Shown: positions 1 through 11,091 of the stretch, piece by piece | Layout: the number at the start of each line of letters is the position of its first letter | Position numbering within the stretch: the stretch's first letter is position 1 | DNA from: Hydrangea macrophylla | Taxonomy: Eukaryota; Streptophyta; Magnoliopsida; Cornales; Hydrangeaceae | Length of the DNA stretch: 64,000 bases | Reading direction: 5' to 3' | Assembly: GCA_033977485.1 (NCBI GenBank) | Contig: CM066995.1 | Span: forward strand, 52,203,162-52,267,161 | Notes under the pieces: generated by a model | The model's input: the letters and a program-made list of their open reading frames with translations, nothing else | Databases searched by the model: none | Told to the model about the DNA's origin: nothing | Program-made: the position numbers and the translations under genes

Positions 1-549
1 CCCGACTCTCGTCTAGTTTATTCATTTCTTGATTTTATTGATTTTCGACTTCATGCGCGACACATTAGATTAGGGATACCTTATGTGTGTATATATATAT
101 GTTAGAGACCTTTTCTTACATTTTCTATTTTTGTATGCATTGCACGTTTAATATTGTAGCTAGATCCCGGATAAGTTTTCTCGTTCTCTATTGCATGTTA
201 TTTTGCTTGCTATTTGAATTATGTGGTTATGTACACCTTTCATCGTTAGCAATCTTGCACTTTCGACATGCTTTTGTAATGTATATATATGTATTAGTTG
301 AGGGAATGCTTAGATTAATAACTCGATTAAAAAGGATATTGAGTAGAGGCCTATCACGAGATAGGATGAGAGGGGGTGCTTTAGTCCGCCGGGCTCCTTC
401 CCCTCTCATTCCACAATCCCCAGACCTAGAATTCTCTGCTTTCCAAAAGATCAGTTTGCTTTTAAAATGGTTTCTGTATTTTCCTTAAAATTAAGTGGTA
501 ACTCGCATTTTGAAGTTTAAAAAGCGTGGTCAGCCTGCCAGTATCCACA
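1..549 (+). repeat. 3' part of a Tat-type LTR, cut by window start
   Basis: The stretch ends in GTATCCACA, matching the inverted start TGTGGATATC of the LTR-like segment at 62431. From about 60 to 545 it can be followed as a diverged inverted copy of 62431-62960: the same blocks around GGTGCTTTAGTCCG, GATAGGATGAGA, GCAATCTTGCAC and AAGTGG-AACTC recur on the opposite strand. The AAGTGGCGACTC-like block shortly before a TCCACA end is also seen in the Ogre LTRs of this window (13163 and 35702), so I assign it to the Tat lineage. No primer site follows, so it is a solo LTR or a truncated copy. The ORFs here are not coding. Confidence 0.6.
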
Positions 550-689
550 AATGGCTGGGTATTTATACACTTTTAATAACCAGGGGCAAAATTATAATTT
601 TACTAATTTAATGGCTCGAGCGCTTGGGGCATCTATTTCTCTAAACCTTCTAAAGGTTCAAGGGTTCAAGAGGTTCAAGTATCATAACA
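550..689. other. Unassigned AT-rich flank
   Basis: Short stretch between the LTR end and the target site of the large nested element. It holds AAGGTTCAAG-type short repeats around 650-680 and no coding or RNA feature that I can see. Confidence 0.4.
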
Positions 690-694
690 GCCAT
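690..694. repeat. Left target-site duplication of the chromovirus
   Basis: GCCAT here and ACCAT at 38545-38549 flank the chromovirus LTR ends TGTAAAG and CTTGACA. One of the five bases differs, as expected for an old insertion. Confidence 0.7.
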
Positions 695-2880
695 TGTAAA
701 GCCCCAAAATCCAATTGGTGGATTTAAGGCACGTGACCGGCCACCAAGGCCTCATAACTTGCACAGAGACTAGTGAAAGCAACATAATTAAAGTTTATTA
801 CAGTTACGGGTCATGAAGACCATAATATTACAAATCATTCCAACTTTATTACATAATATTCTTATTGGCTAACTTGAGCCTTTAAATATTGCCTTTGAGA
901 ATTCCATTGGAATTATAACTCATGTTATTTAACTAGGTAGCTAGTATTTTAAGTTCTTCTTCTTCTTCTATAGGTCTTCCTCAACCAGGTTATCTCCCAC
1001 CTTCTTATACTTTTCATTATCTAAAAGGGGTTAGAAAGATTTGGAGAGTGTGAGTAGAAGACTCTGTGAATAATCGTAATCTTGGATGATGAACATAAAG
1101 AGAAATCTGTATATCAACGGTAAATGAAATAAACATAACAATCGATATATCAAGAGAGTAGAATATAATCAGGACAGGTATAACGAATACATATTTAGAA
1201 GATCAGATTACCAACCACCCATTCACGTACTCATACATATACATATACGTATACTGCAATAGCTAACTGATCAGAAGCACTCGTAGACCCAATAAGGAGG
1301 GTCAGCCAATTTTGGGCCACTCATAGATCCAATATGGATCATCCCACATAGGGACTCGTAGATTATTAATAGAATCAATATATAATCACGTAAAATGGTG
1401 GTAATTGACATTTTGAATCAATGAAATATAGAACTTACAATAACATCAAATAAAATAATCTCTTTCAGTGGAACAAATCGAAGTGTTCCGGAACAAATGT
1501 AAGAACAACGATTTCATAATTAAAATAAAACTTGTTCAAATAATAAGACAAGATTCACCCGTGAGGAGTTAAATCAGTAAAAAGGAAATACGATCACTCA
1601 CCTTGGTAGTTTAGGTGGTTAAAGAGCTTCTATTGAAATTAACCTTCAAGTCCTACACAACATGTTTATAAAACTTAGTAATTTAGTTTAAGTCCATGGT
1701 GTAGGGGCAAAATGGTAATTATAACTTCTTAGGGGTATTTTTGTAATTTTACTAAAATAGGATTTTTCCCTTACTAAAATGATCCTTATATTATTATAGA
1801 TCTAATGTCATTGACTATAGCCGATTCGGAGCTCGTTACAATAGTATATAAAAATATAAAGCTTTTCTATAGTTATTTGGGTTCCAAAATAAGCAATACA
1901 AATTTCTATCCCCAAAATTTAGGAAAATAGTTTCCAAATATTCGGAATATTATTCTTATCATAACAGTACTGACCATTTATTTTTTCGAAGTTTTACAAA
2001 ATTTTTAAAAGTAATTGTAAAGTATAAAAAATAGAAATTTAGTGATAAATCCTTAATTTGGAATATGTAATGGTTTAAGAACCACAAGGAAATGTTTTTG
2101 GTAATGAGGACATTGTTTGGAGAGGTTTGTTGGAATAGAACCACTGTATCAAAACTTGCCTATTTTCTCGGACAGAAATGCCCTTGCATCTCGTGCCTTC
2201 CTAATTCAGTTACACAGAGCCGTGCAATCTCAAATTCTATTATTCGATTTGATTACAGTTGATTGGATTTGAGCATCGCGATCTAGCATTGAGCTCTCTG
2301 AGAATGAATGTTCATGATTTTCAACTTGGCAAAGGAGATTCATTCAAGTTTTTCAATTTTTCAAGGTATGAAATCTCGTGAAATTGAATTTTTTTGTTGG
2401 ATTTTGTGTTTTGTCCATACTAGTCGACGATGATGTACAATGTGGTTGATGAATGTGTTCGAAATTTAGGGTTCTTTGTTCGTAATTTTTGTTCTTCGCA
2501 GTGTTCTTCACGATTTTCCTTGACAAAATCGAAGCAATATTGATGGATGAAATTGAATTTTGATTTTCTAATTTTCGTGTGTGTGTTGATAGTCACAATT
2601 TAGTGTGCGTATAGAGTTCGATTACACTAATAATGAATCAGAACTGTTCAACATTTGTAAAATTGAAATTCGTATGTGTAGATAGTTTTAATTTGAAAAT
2701 TTTTGTCGGTTGTTTTTTCTATTTTACAGATGTTTTGGTTAGGTTTTTTCAAAGTGTTGTTTTCTGATCTTTTGTTCTTGTGGTTTTGCAGTACACATTT
2801 TTGATGGATATAGTGGTGATGGATAAGGAGTTGTTGGTGTTATGCAGTTTTAAACATGAATTTTCTACAAGGATACCATC

Positions 2881-2974
2881 ATGAGGAGAAAAGGTTCAAG
2901 GAATAAGGTGTGGTAGATGTGGAAAGGAGACGAGGCACAATAGAAAGACATGTAAAGAGGCTATAGCCGAGTGA
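2881..2974 (+). pseudogene. MULE transposase C-terminal remnant (zinc knuckle)
   Basis: One frame reads RRKGSRNK; after a one-base shift the next frame reads RCGRCGKETRHNRKTCKEAI and then a stop. Plant MULE (mudrA-like) transposases typically end in a GRPKGSRNK-type basic stretch followed by a CCHC knuckle of the form CGRCGxxGHNRRTC, so both parts fit. The spacing between the second Cys and the His is five residues instead of the usual four. Nothing resembling the catalytic DDE domain is left. This is a short, frameshifted fossil that mainly helps to classify the surrounding element. Confidence 0.65.
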
Positions 2975-3508
2975 TGAATACAAATATTTGACAATTAGCT
3001 TTACTCTTATGTTTTTTTATTGGAAACATTGGATTGAATACCTTTGAGTAGCAGTGGGCAGTTGGCTAACTGATTAATTTCCACTTGTTTTTTTCCCTTG
3101 CAGTTTCTTGTGAATTTTCTCATCTTTTTGTTTTGAGAATTTTCTCGAGTTAGCCAAGAGAATTTTTTTTTTTTTTTATGCAAAAGAAGTACAGTTTGCA
3201 TTAGATATTCCATAATGTGGCATTGGCTTTAACTTTATCGAAATAATTTTTTGTGTGAAATTTCTCATGAAGTTTGGTGCTGTTAATTAACGGATGTTGG
3301 CCAATCCTACAAACTGCCGAGAGTATTTTTTTAAAAATCAAATGGTGCGTGATTCATGTATGCACAATAGTTTTAAAAGTTTCTCACCGAAGGAGGTGTA
3401 TTGGATTTTGCAAAATATGCGACATGACTTCATTTGTAGACAAATGAAGTATGTTGTGAAATTTCTCAAGAAATTAGTAACTGCATAAGAATGGATATAG
3501 TTGTTATA

Positions 3509-4200
3509 GATCATTTGTTGTGAAATTTCACAACATGTTAGACAAAAATTTATATCACCTCTAAAGTACATAAACACATGCTAAGATACACTTTTAAATG
3601 GCACCACTAGCATGCATATTCGTGCTATCACACACATAAACACATGATAAGATATACTTTTAAGTAGTAGCACTATCACACTCATACTTGCTCCAGATCA
3701 TAATGTTGTGAAATTTCACATGTTAGACAAAAATCTATATCAACTCTACATAAACACATGCTAAGATACAGTTTTAAATAGCACCACTAGCACGGAAATA
3801 CTTGCTCCAGATCATTTTGTTGTGAAATTTCACAACATGAGAAATCTATAACAATTCTAAAGTACATGCTAAGATACAGTTTTAAATAGCACCACTAGCA
3901 TGCATATTTGTGCCAGATCATTTCATGTGAAATTTTGCAACATTTTTATACAGAAATGCAGAACAACTCTAAAGCACATAACACACATGATAGATATACT
4001 TTTAAGTAGCTGCACTATCACACACATACTTGCTCCAGATCATTTGTTGTGAAATTTCACATGTTAGACAGAAATCTATATCAACTCTAAAGTAAATAAA
4101 CACATGCTAAGATACACCTTACACCTTTAAGTAGCACCATGCCACTAGCATATACATGCTCTAGATCATTTGTTTGTGAAATTTCACAAAACGTTAGAGA
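3509..4200 (+). repeat. Irregular tandem repeat carrying GTGAAATTTCAC palindromes
   Basis: About six diverged units of roughly 105-190 bp. Each starts near AGATCATTTGTTGTGAAATT and continues with ACATGCTAAGATACACTTTT and GCACCACTAGCA. The 12-bp palindrome GTGAAATTTCAC is exact at 3520, 3708, 3822, 4049 and 4176 and degenerate at about 3925. No coding potential. Confidence 0.75.
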
Positions 4201-5307
4201 AATTTTGCAAACCTAAAAAGTTTTTAAACTGAAATTTTGCAGTATGTTTTGTAGAGAAAGTTCACATAATGTTCTTCATATACACAAATGTATGTGTATT
4301 AAGCTAAATATTTTGGTGAGCGAAAAAAAAAAAAAGCAAAATAACTTAAACAGTAAAAGCAGAGAGTTGAGTTGCTGATGCTTCTTTCCCATTATTTGTG
4401 TCGGAGATGACGATTTTTTGGATTTGAGTTCTGGAACAAGTTCGAACTGTAGGTTTTTAGGTCTTTGAGTGTATGATTCTGAGTAGGATTTTTTTGGAAT
4501 CGCGATGGCTTTGGATGAAGAATCTGTAGGTTCGTTGTGTTTCTATCGAGCTAAAATTTGAATTTTTGGATAGCTTTTTGAAAGATTGAAACAAGTTTTC
4601 AAGATGGAAACCAAACAAGGTCTTTGAAATTGTTGAGTTTGTGAGATTTAACTCACAAGGAAACCATTTTTGGGTTGATCAGCGTGTTTGTGGTTTTGAA
4701 ATTTTTGCTCGGTTTTTCAAAAAACTGACAGTATCGTCATGTGTGATATTTAGACAGTTAGGGATATTTTTGTAAAACCACCATTGAATGTCCTTAATGC
4801 TAAATTATTTTTCTAGTTAGATTAAAACCGGCATTTTGTTTGTAATTTGGATTTATTGCTAATTCTCCCAATAAAAAAAACCTCATATTCTTTAGTCATT
4901 TTATTAATTCTAAATTCTAATAAATACCAAATGATATCCAAAACTTACCAAATTTTGGAAAATAATAGGAAATAATTTACAATGATTTAACAAATTTTTG
5001 AAATACCAAAAATACCCTTTGTGCATATCCCAAAAAATAAGTTAGCTTTGAAACTTGAATTTATCATTAATGATGATTCGGGGTCTGTTTGGCCTTGCTC
5101 AAGCTTAAAGCTTTGAGAAGGCCTTCTAAGGGTCTAATACAGATTAAAAAAAAATACACATAAAAGGTACATATGATAAAATGCATAAAAAGATTTGGAA
5201 AGAAAATTTACCCAGTGACTATGATAGAGTTTGAAATCTGTAATTTGGCTCAAACTTCCTTCACCAATGGAATCACCACTACTTGAGACTTAGAAGAATT
5301 TCTCCCT

Positions 5308-5310
<3 letters not shown>

Positions 5311-5362
<52 letters not shown>
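5311..5362 (+). repeat. (TC)n microsatellite in the chromovirus left LTR
   Basis: About 26 TC units ending in TCGAGTTCAG. The right LTR has the same tract at 37919-37964, a few units shorter. Confidence 0.95.
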
Positions 5363-5363
<1 letters not shown>

Positions 5364-5756
5364 AGTTCAGTGAATTTAGAACATGGTTAGGAGGCTTTTT
5401 ATAAGCACCTTGGGATTTCACAAAATAAATGACAGAAGTTTTGAAGCTTTAGTAGAACATCTCTCTTTCTTTAATACAACCATAACTATGACGGTTGTAA
5501 GTATCTTTTTCTTTATTTTTTTCTTTTTTTTCATACGTCTCTCTCTTTTCTCTCTTTCTGTGTATTCATGTATCCATGCATTTTGTAACATTTGTGTTAG
5601 GTGGATAGGGTTATTTGCTAGGGTCACATGTCGGTTAGTTGGTTAGGTAGGTGAAAGACCAATAATATTTTAATGCATGTCTAAGGTTGATTGCTTAAAA
5701 CATAAAAATGTGATGATAATTTACGAATTTTAATATTGAAAATTTGGGTCTTGACA

Positions 5757-5772
5757 TTCTCCCCTACTTAAG
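5757..5772 (-). promoter_or_regulatory. Polypurine tract of the chromovirus
   Basis: On the minus strand the bases before the LTR read AAGTAGGGGAGAA, a purine-rich tract directly next to the LTR end TGTCAAG. This is the expected plus-strand primer position and confirms that this LTR is the 3' LTR. Confidence 0.75.
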
Positions 5773-5803
5773 AAAGTTTGGTCCCCAAACCTAACTTACC
5801 TTA

Positions 5804-6209
5804 TTAATTGAAAAGTTGTGGGTATTTGGTTCGCATTTCATCTTCTCTTTCCCACGTAGCTTCGTCTATTGCGTGATTCCGCCAAAGTACCTTAACCAAC
5901 AAAATAACCGTTGTTCTCAGAACTTGATCACGATGATCCATAATCTGAACCGGTTGTTCGACGTAAGTAAGATCTTCCTGCACATCCAAAGGTTTGTAGG
6001 CTAATACATGACTGGGATCTGATATATAACGACGAAGCATAGACATGGAATACGTTATGGACGTTAGACAGATCCGGAGGTAATGCCAAACGATAAGCTA
6101 CAGCTCCAACTCGATCTAAGATCTCGAACGATCCAATATAACGAGGATTGAGTTTACCCTTCCTGCCAAAACGTGCTATGCCCTTTAAAGGTGAAACTTT
6201 GAGAAACAC
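5804..6209 (-). pseudogene. Chromovirus integrase tail and chromodomain (frameshifted)
   Basis: The upper frame (6209 down to about 6045) reads the integrase C-terminal beta-barrel that Tekay/Del elements share: KVSPLKGIARFGRKGKLNPR, then LPPDLSNVHNVFHVYASSL. A frameshift near 6040 moves the reading to the frame of 5804-6046, which encodes the chromodomain (LTYVEQPVQI through VKVLWRNHAIDEATWERED) and ends in YPQLF plus stop about 50 bp before the purine tract. Chromodomains at the integrase end target such elements to modified histones. Here the domain's main value is to place the element among chromoviruses. The frameshift makes it non-functional. Confidence 0.88.
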
Positions 6210-7273
6210 ATGATCACCTTTCTCAAACTCTAGATCTCTTCTACATGTATCTGTATAACTCTTGTGCCTGCTTTGTGCCGTCTGAAGCCGTTGACGAATG
6301 AGTTAAATCTTTTCTGTCGTTAACTGAACAATCTCTAGTCCCAAAATTTTCGTTTCACCAACCTCAGTCCAACATATAGGAGATCGACACTTCCTTCCAT
6401 AAAGTGCTTCATATGGTGCCATGCTAATGCTAGCTTGAAAATTGTTATTATACGCAAATTCTACTAAAGATAGGTGTTCTTCCCAACTACCTCTGAAATC
6501 TAGAACACTAAGTCGAAGCATATTCTCCAAAATTTGAATTACTCGCTCAGATTGTCCATCGGTTTGAGGGTGAAAAGCGGTGCTAAAATTAAGAGTAGTT
6601 CCCAAAGCTCTTTGTAAGCTCTTCTAAAATCGTGATACGAATCTTGGATCTCTATCAAAAACTATAGTAACCGATGTACCATGAAGCCTAATAATCTCAT
6701 CAATATACTAACCAGCTAACTTCTTTAGTGAATGAGTGACTTTGATTGGTAAAAACTGAGCTGATTTTGTTAACATATCCACAATTACCCAAATAACGTC
6801 ATTTTGCTTTGAAGATCTGGGTAATCCAACTACAAAGTCTATGGTGATATGCTCCCATTTCCACTCTAGGATAGTAAGCGATTGAAGAACTCCACCCGAT
6901 CGTTGATGCTCTACCTTAACTTGTTGACAATGCAAACAACGTGATACAAAGTCAGTGATCTCTCTTTTCATGTTGGGCCACCATAAGTATTTCTTCGTAT
7001 CTTGGTAAATTTTAGTACTACCTGGGTGTACTGCAAATCTAGAAGAATGTGCTTCTTCCATTACTTTTCTCTTAATCTCAGGAATGTTTAGTACACAGAT
7101 ACGGTCTCGATACAGTAGAATACTGTCTCGTGATATAAATTTAGGTAGTCATCTTGCATTTGAGCTTCTTTCACTTCCTTAATGACTGTTGGTTATGCAA
7201 CAAGAGCTGCTAATATACCATTGTTATGACGAGAGATAACTTCTATTTCTAATCTTTCAAAGTCTTCGATCAA
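6210..7273 (-). pseudogene. Chromovirus integrase (stops in frame)
   Basis: Segments 7061-6708 and 6605-6303 together cover the integrase. The HHCC zinc-binding part is seen as AHSSRFAVHPG, WWPNMKREI and CLHCQQVKV. The catalytic core has Asp in HITIDFVVGLP, Asp in FDRDPRF (usually SDRDPRF) and Glu in HPQTDGQSERVIQ, i.e. the DDE set. NNFQASISMAPYEALYGRKC is the typical end of the core. Stops near 6708 and 6625 and another at 6303 break the frame. In a live element integrase would insert the cDNA; this copy cannot. Confidence 0.9.
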
Positions 7274-7716
7274 TTAATGTTGTGTAGTGAGCAAGTAAGC
7301 CAGATTTCCTGAAGATTTTTCACTTAAAGCATCAGCTACAACATTAGCCTTGCCGGGATGATATTGGATATCAAGATTGTAGCCTTTCATCAACTCAAGC
7401 CATCTTCGTTGCCTTGTATTTAGTTCCTTCTGAGAGAATAGATACTTTAAACTCTTGTGATTGGTGAAAATCTCACATCTTTCACCATATAGGTAATGAT
7501 GCCAAATCTTTAAGGCGAACACTACTGCGGCTAGTTCTAAGTCATGAGTAGGGTAGTTCTTTTCATGAATTTTGAGCTATCGGGATGCATATGCAATAAC
7601 TTTACCATATTGCATTAGAACACATCCCAACCCTCGATGGGAAGCATCATTATAGATCACGAACCCACTTTGTCTAGTAGGTATGCTTAAAATTGGTGCA
7701 GAAACCAATCTGTTCT
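7274..7716 (-). pseudogene. Chromovirus RNase H (RT-linked)
   Basis: The frame at 7522-7274 reads the end of RNase [40 protein letters not shown] and [14 protein letters not shown]. The last motif (ADALS) contains the conserved Asp that closes the RNase H fold in Ty3/gypsy elements. The preceding bases to 7716 hold the RT-RNase H connection in other frames, interrupted by stops. Confidence 0.88.
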
Positions 7717-8304
7717 TTAACTCTTAGAACATTGCTCACGATCATCAATCCATTCAAAAGGTATGCCCTTCTGCGTCAATTGAGTCATTGGCCTAGCTAT
7801 CTTGGAGAAGTCTTTGATAAATCTCCGGTAATATCCCGCCAAACCTAGGAAACTACATACTTCTGTCACAGTTGTTGGTCTCGGCCAAGACGTGATCGCT
7901 ACTACCTTCTGTGGGTCAACTGATATGCCTTCTTTTGAGATCACATGCCCCAAGAAAGAAATCTTTGGAAGCCAAAACTCACATTTCTTGAATTTGGAAA
8001 ATAGTTGATGATCTCTCAATGTCTGTAGTACCGTCCTCAAATGACGTTCATTCTCCTCAAGACTCTTAGAATAGATAAGGATATCATCGATGAATACTAT
8101 TACGAAAACATCGAGATAGGATTTGAACACTCAATTCATCAAATCTATGAATGCAGCAGGAACATTGGAAACACCAAAAGGCATTACTAGGAATTTGTAA
8201 TGACTATATCAAGTTCGAAAAGCCGTCTTTTCTACATCTTCTGCTTTAATCTTTAATTGATGGTAACCTGATCTCAGGTCAATCTTTAAGAACATTTGTT
8301 CTCT
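7717..8304 (-). pseudogene. Chromovirus reverse transcriptase, palm/thumb part
   Basis: The frame at 8130-7717 contains [24 protein letters not shown] is the RT catalytic motif (usually YIDD in this group). It continues with [17 protein letters not shown] and [11 protein letters not shown], all standard for chromovirus RT. Upstream (8304-8131) the translation continues through LKIDLRSGYHQLKIKAEDVE and VMPFGVSN but carries at least three in-frame stops (around 8302, 8215 and 8132). Confidence 0.9.
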
Positions 8305-9150
8305 TTATAATTGATCGAATAGATCATTAATCCTGAAAAGAGGATATCGATTCTTTATCATTACCTTGTTCAACTCACAGTAATCGACACATAATCTCAT
8401 AGTTCCATCTTTCTTCTTCACAAATAGAACAGGTACACCCCTGGGAGAAGTGCTAGGTCTAATAAAACCTTTATCCAACAATTCTTGTAACTGCGTCTTT
8501 AACTCTGTCAGTTCCATTGGAGCCATACGATAAAGGGTCTTCAATATTGGTTGGGTATTTGGAATGAGATCAATAGTGAATTCAATCTCTCTATCGATCA
8601 GAATGTTAGGCAAGTCATCTGGAAAGACATCTAGAAATTCCCTTACCACTTGGATATCTTCTAGAGTTACTTCTATAGGCGAATCTTCTAGAATGGTATA
8701 GAGATAACCTTGATATCCTTTCCTAAGTAATTCATTGGCTTTCATGGAGGAGATAAGACACGTAGGAGGTAACATTGCACCCTTCCCTTCAAAAGAAAAG
8801 TCTGGTCGATCAAGAATTTGGAAAATGACACTCTTTGTAACGCAATCGATAGTAGCATTTACCGAAGATAACCAATCCATACCTAAGATGACATCAAAAC
8901 CTTGAATCTCTAAAGGTATCAGGTCTATAAGTAATGGCAAGTTACTTATTATGATGTTGCAAGATCGATACACTAAGATACCAATCATAGAATTTCCAAA
9001 GGGAGTAACGACGGATAGGTCATAACCTAAAGGCTCTGGTGACTTATTAAATTTTGAGGCAAGATATGGTGATACAAATGAATCATTAGATCCTGAGTTC
9101 ATAAGCGTACGAGCAATAATACCATAAATAGAAATAGTACCTACCACCAC
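8305..9150 (-). pseudogene. Chromovirus protease and N-terminal RT; protease Asp replaced
   Basis: An open stretch of 281 codons. The N-terminal part is the retroviral-type aspartic protease: [15 protein letters not shown] near residues 14-28, and [12 protein letters not shown] near residues 84-95 as the flap-end signature. The catalytic D-S-G appears as N-S-G, so the active-site aspartate is lost. The C-terminal half is the RT start: [29 protein letters not shown] and [20 protein letters not shown] (normally VDYRELN). A stop follows after LFDQL. Length and order match Tekay/Del pol. Confidence 0.9.
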
Positions 9151-9190
9151 AGTATCAGTTATAGCCTCGCCACTTGGGACTAAGGCAAAT

Positions 9191-10027
9191 ATACGTCCCT
9201 GACACTATTGATTCTTCCCTTGGTTCCCCTGATTTTGAGCCGGACGTTGGCTGGTTAGAGTGGCAACTGGGACAACTTCCTTCCTAGTCTTCCACGTTGG
9301 GCATTCTCGGATCATATAACCCATTTGTCCATATTTGTAGCATACTCCTGTACTTTAACGACAGATACCCCAATGCATTTTCCCACATGTTTTGCATGGA
9401 GATATGGTTCCACTCTGTGGTTTACTCTTGTTCTGAGAGTTAGAACCTACACTACACGTTCCTGTGAGCTGTCTCTTGGTATTTCTTTGTCCTTTTCCCT
9501 GCTTACTTGATTGTCTTTTAAAATTGTCTTGATTTGTCTAAAGTTCCAAGTTTGTTCTTTCAGCCACAAGAGCACGATCGAGTACCTCCTTGTATAACTT
9601 GAGTTTAAACATTTCCACCTTACTACGTATGTGGATTTGCAGGCCATCTTCAAATTTCTTTGCTTTTTTCTCCTCTGTAGGGATTAGATACATGGAAAAA
9701 TAAGATAAGGTAGAGAACTCCGTAGCATATTGGAGCACCGTCATGTTTCCCTGCTTCAGGTTCATGAAATCCTTCGCCTTCTGTTCCTTCATAGAGTCTG
9801 GGAAGTACATACCATAAAATACCTCCAAGAATCGTTTCCAACTCATCTCGGGCTCGCTTTCCTCCATTGTAGTCCACCAATGATCCGCCTCCCCTACAAA
9901 GGTAAAGGTGTCATACTTCACTTTCTCTTCCTCAGGACATGGAAAGACTTTAAAAATCTTTTCTATCCGACGGACCCATGCTACAACCTTGGTAGGGTCT
10001 GCACCACCATCAAAAGTTGGTGGTCGT
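9191..10027 (-). pseudogene. Chromovirus gag, C-terminal two thirds (separated by the Ogre insertion)
   Basis: Starting at the Ogre insertion (10027) and reading leftwards, the frame gives RPPTFDGGADPTKVVAWV, then ADHWWTTMEE, WKRFLEVFYGMYFPDSMKEQ and FMNLKQGNMTVLQYATEF: the capsid part of the Ty3/gypsy gag family. Downstream, near 9400-9290, lies the double zinc knuckle typical of Tekay: CKTCGKMHWGIC, an in-frame stop, then CYKYGQMGYMIREC, in which one Cys and one His of the CCHC pattern have changed to Tyr. The missing N-terminus is at 35802-36007, beyond the insertion. Confidence 0.9.
10023..10027. repeat. Left target duplication of the Ogre element (GTCGT)
   Basis: GTCGT directly before TGTAGACAC. 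The same five bases follow the right LTR at 35797-35801. Perfect match. Confidence 0.95.
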
Positions 10028-10876
10028 TGTAGACACCCCATTTTTTTGGCTACCAGATTTAGGAGACATATAGCTTGGTGATTCACAATGATCAAAATGA
10101 CCCAAAAAGGACTCTTGGAAGTTAGTTCTATCTCTCGAAATGCTCAAAAAGTGGTACAAATGACTTAAATGCCCTTAAAAGCCCAAACACTCCCAGAGTT
10201 TGACCGAAAAATCTGGAAACATGCTATGTCATAAGAAAAGTCATAAAATGAGTTTTCAAGCAAAATTTGATGAAATCGTCGGCTCCCAAAGACCCCGGAA
10301 GTTCCCGGAAAGTCCCCGTTGACCGGTTTGACCGAAGTTTGACCAAATTTGGCCAAGGTTTGACCAAAATCATCCAAATTTACTAAAAAGTTTCAGGATC
10401 ATTCTAGAAAGTACTAAAATAAGTTTAAAAAGAAAATCGGACGAAAACGTCAGCTCAGGGGAGCTCCCGGAGGCTCCCGAAACTTCTCGGGAATCCCAGA
10501 TTTGACCTAAAAGTTGACTTTGAAATTGGAGAACCGTATCATTTTTTAAATATTTTTCATGAATACTATAGGTCAATAGCTTTCCAATGGTAGATCACAC
10601 GTAATTCTTGGATTTAAAACGAATTTATTATGAATTTTTGAAGGTGAAAAAGGCAATCAAATCGGCTTTTATCGCGAATACCGCAAAACTTTTTAAAGTG
10701 ACCTATCTCCAAACTATTTTTTATGTAAAGTAGACTCCATTACCTTTCCAACGGTATATCACAACCTCAGTTTGGAGTTCATACACATTTTCTGTGGATT
10801 TTGGATGAAATAGGGCCTTTTCACGAATACCGAAACCTCTGGGGGACTAAACAGCATTATCTGGACGAAGGAGGAG

Positions 10877-10938
10877 CAGTGCCGCCGCGGCACTGGCCCA
10901 CTGCCACCACGGTAAAGGTCCAGTGCCACCACGACACT
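10877..10938 (+). repeat. GC-rich hairpin cluster in U3 of the Ogre LTR
   Basis: Three variants of a near-palindrome of the form AGTGCCGCCGCGGCACT lie in tandem in an otherwise AT-rich LTR, about 145 bp upstream of the TATA box. The right LTR has the same cluster at 33395-33462, and a related one lies inside the element at 30983-31043. Confidence 0.75.
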
Positions 10939-11082
10939 CTCCCCCAGAACAGTCCATTTTTGTAAATTATTTTGAGGGTCCATTTTGATTAATTAAGAAC
11001 CAAAACGACGTAGTTCCTTGTTCACAAACATTTGGAGCCAATGGGAGCACTCTTTAAATCCCAAAACCACCCCCAAATTGGC

Positions 11083-11091
11083 CTATATAAA
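11083..11091 (+). promoter_or_regulatory. Probable LTR promoter TATA box
   Basis: CTATATAAA in the context GGCCTATATAAACC, followed within 70 bp by sequence conserved between the two LTRs; the right LTR copy at 33607 reads TATAAAACC. The position in the LTR fits a U3/R boundary near 11115. Not proven. Confidence 0.55.

Larger units (their letters stand above)
2032..4870 (+). mobile_element. Deletion derivative of a Mutator-like (MULE) transposon
   Basis: Defined as an insertion by comparison with the right LTR, where the flanks join directly (about 37480-37490). Both sides carry ATAAAAAA (2024-2031 and 4871-4878), an 8-9 bp target duplication that A-richness makes slightly ambiguous. The ends are imperfect inverted repeats sharing the core ATAAATCC (starting at 2045 and, inverted, near 4849). 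Inside lies a remnant of a MULE transposase C-terminus (2881-2974), which supports the class. The rest is AT-rich and holds a tandem-repeat block at 3509-4200. hAT is the alternative on duplication length alone, but the zinc-knuckle remnant favours MULE. Confidence 0.75.
695..5756 (-). repeat. 3' LTR of the chromovirus, split by a MULE insertion
   Basis: Matches 36151-38544 from CCAAAATCCAATTGGTGG onward. The match stops at about 2031 and resumes at 4871; the 2.84 kb between is a later transposon. Without it the LTR is about 2.2 kb. It ends in TTGACA and holds a (TC)n tract (5311-5362) shared with the other LTR. In the element's own direction this is the downstream LTR, because the purine tract abuts it at 5757. 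It lacks the 175-bp MITE of the right LTR. Confidence 0.92.
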
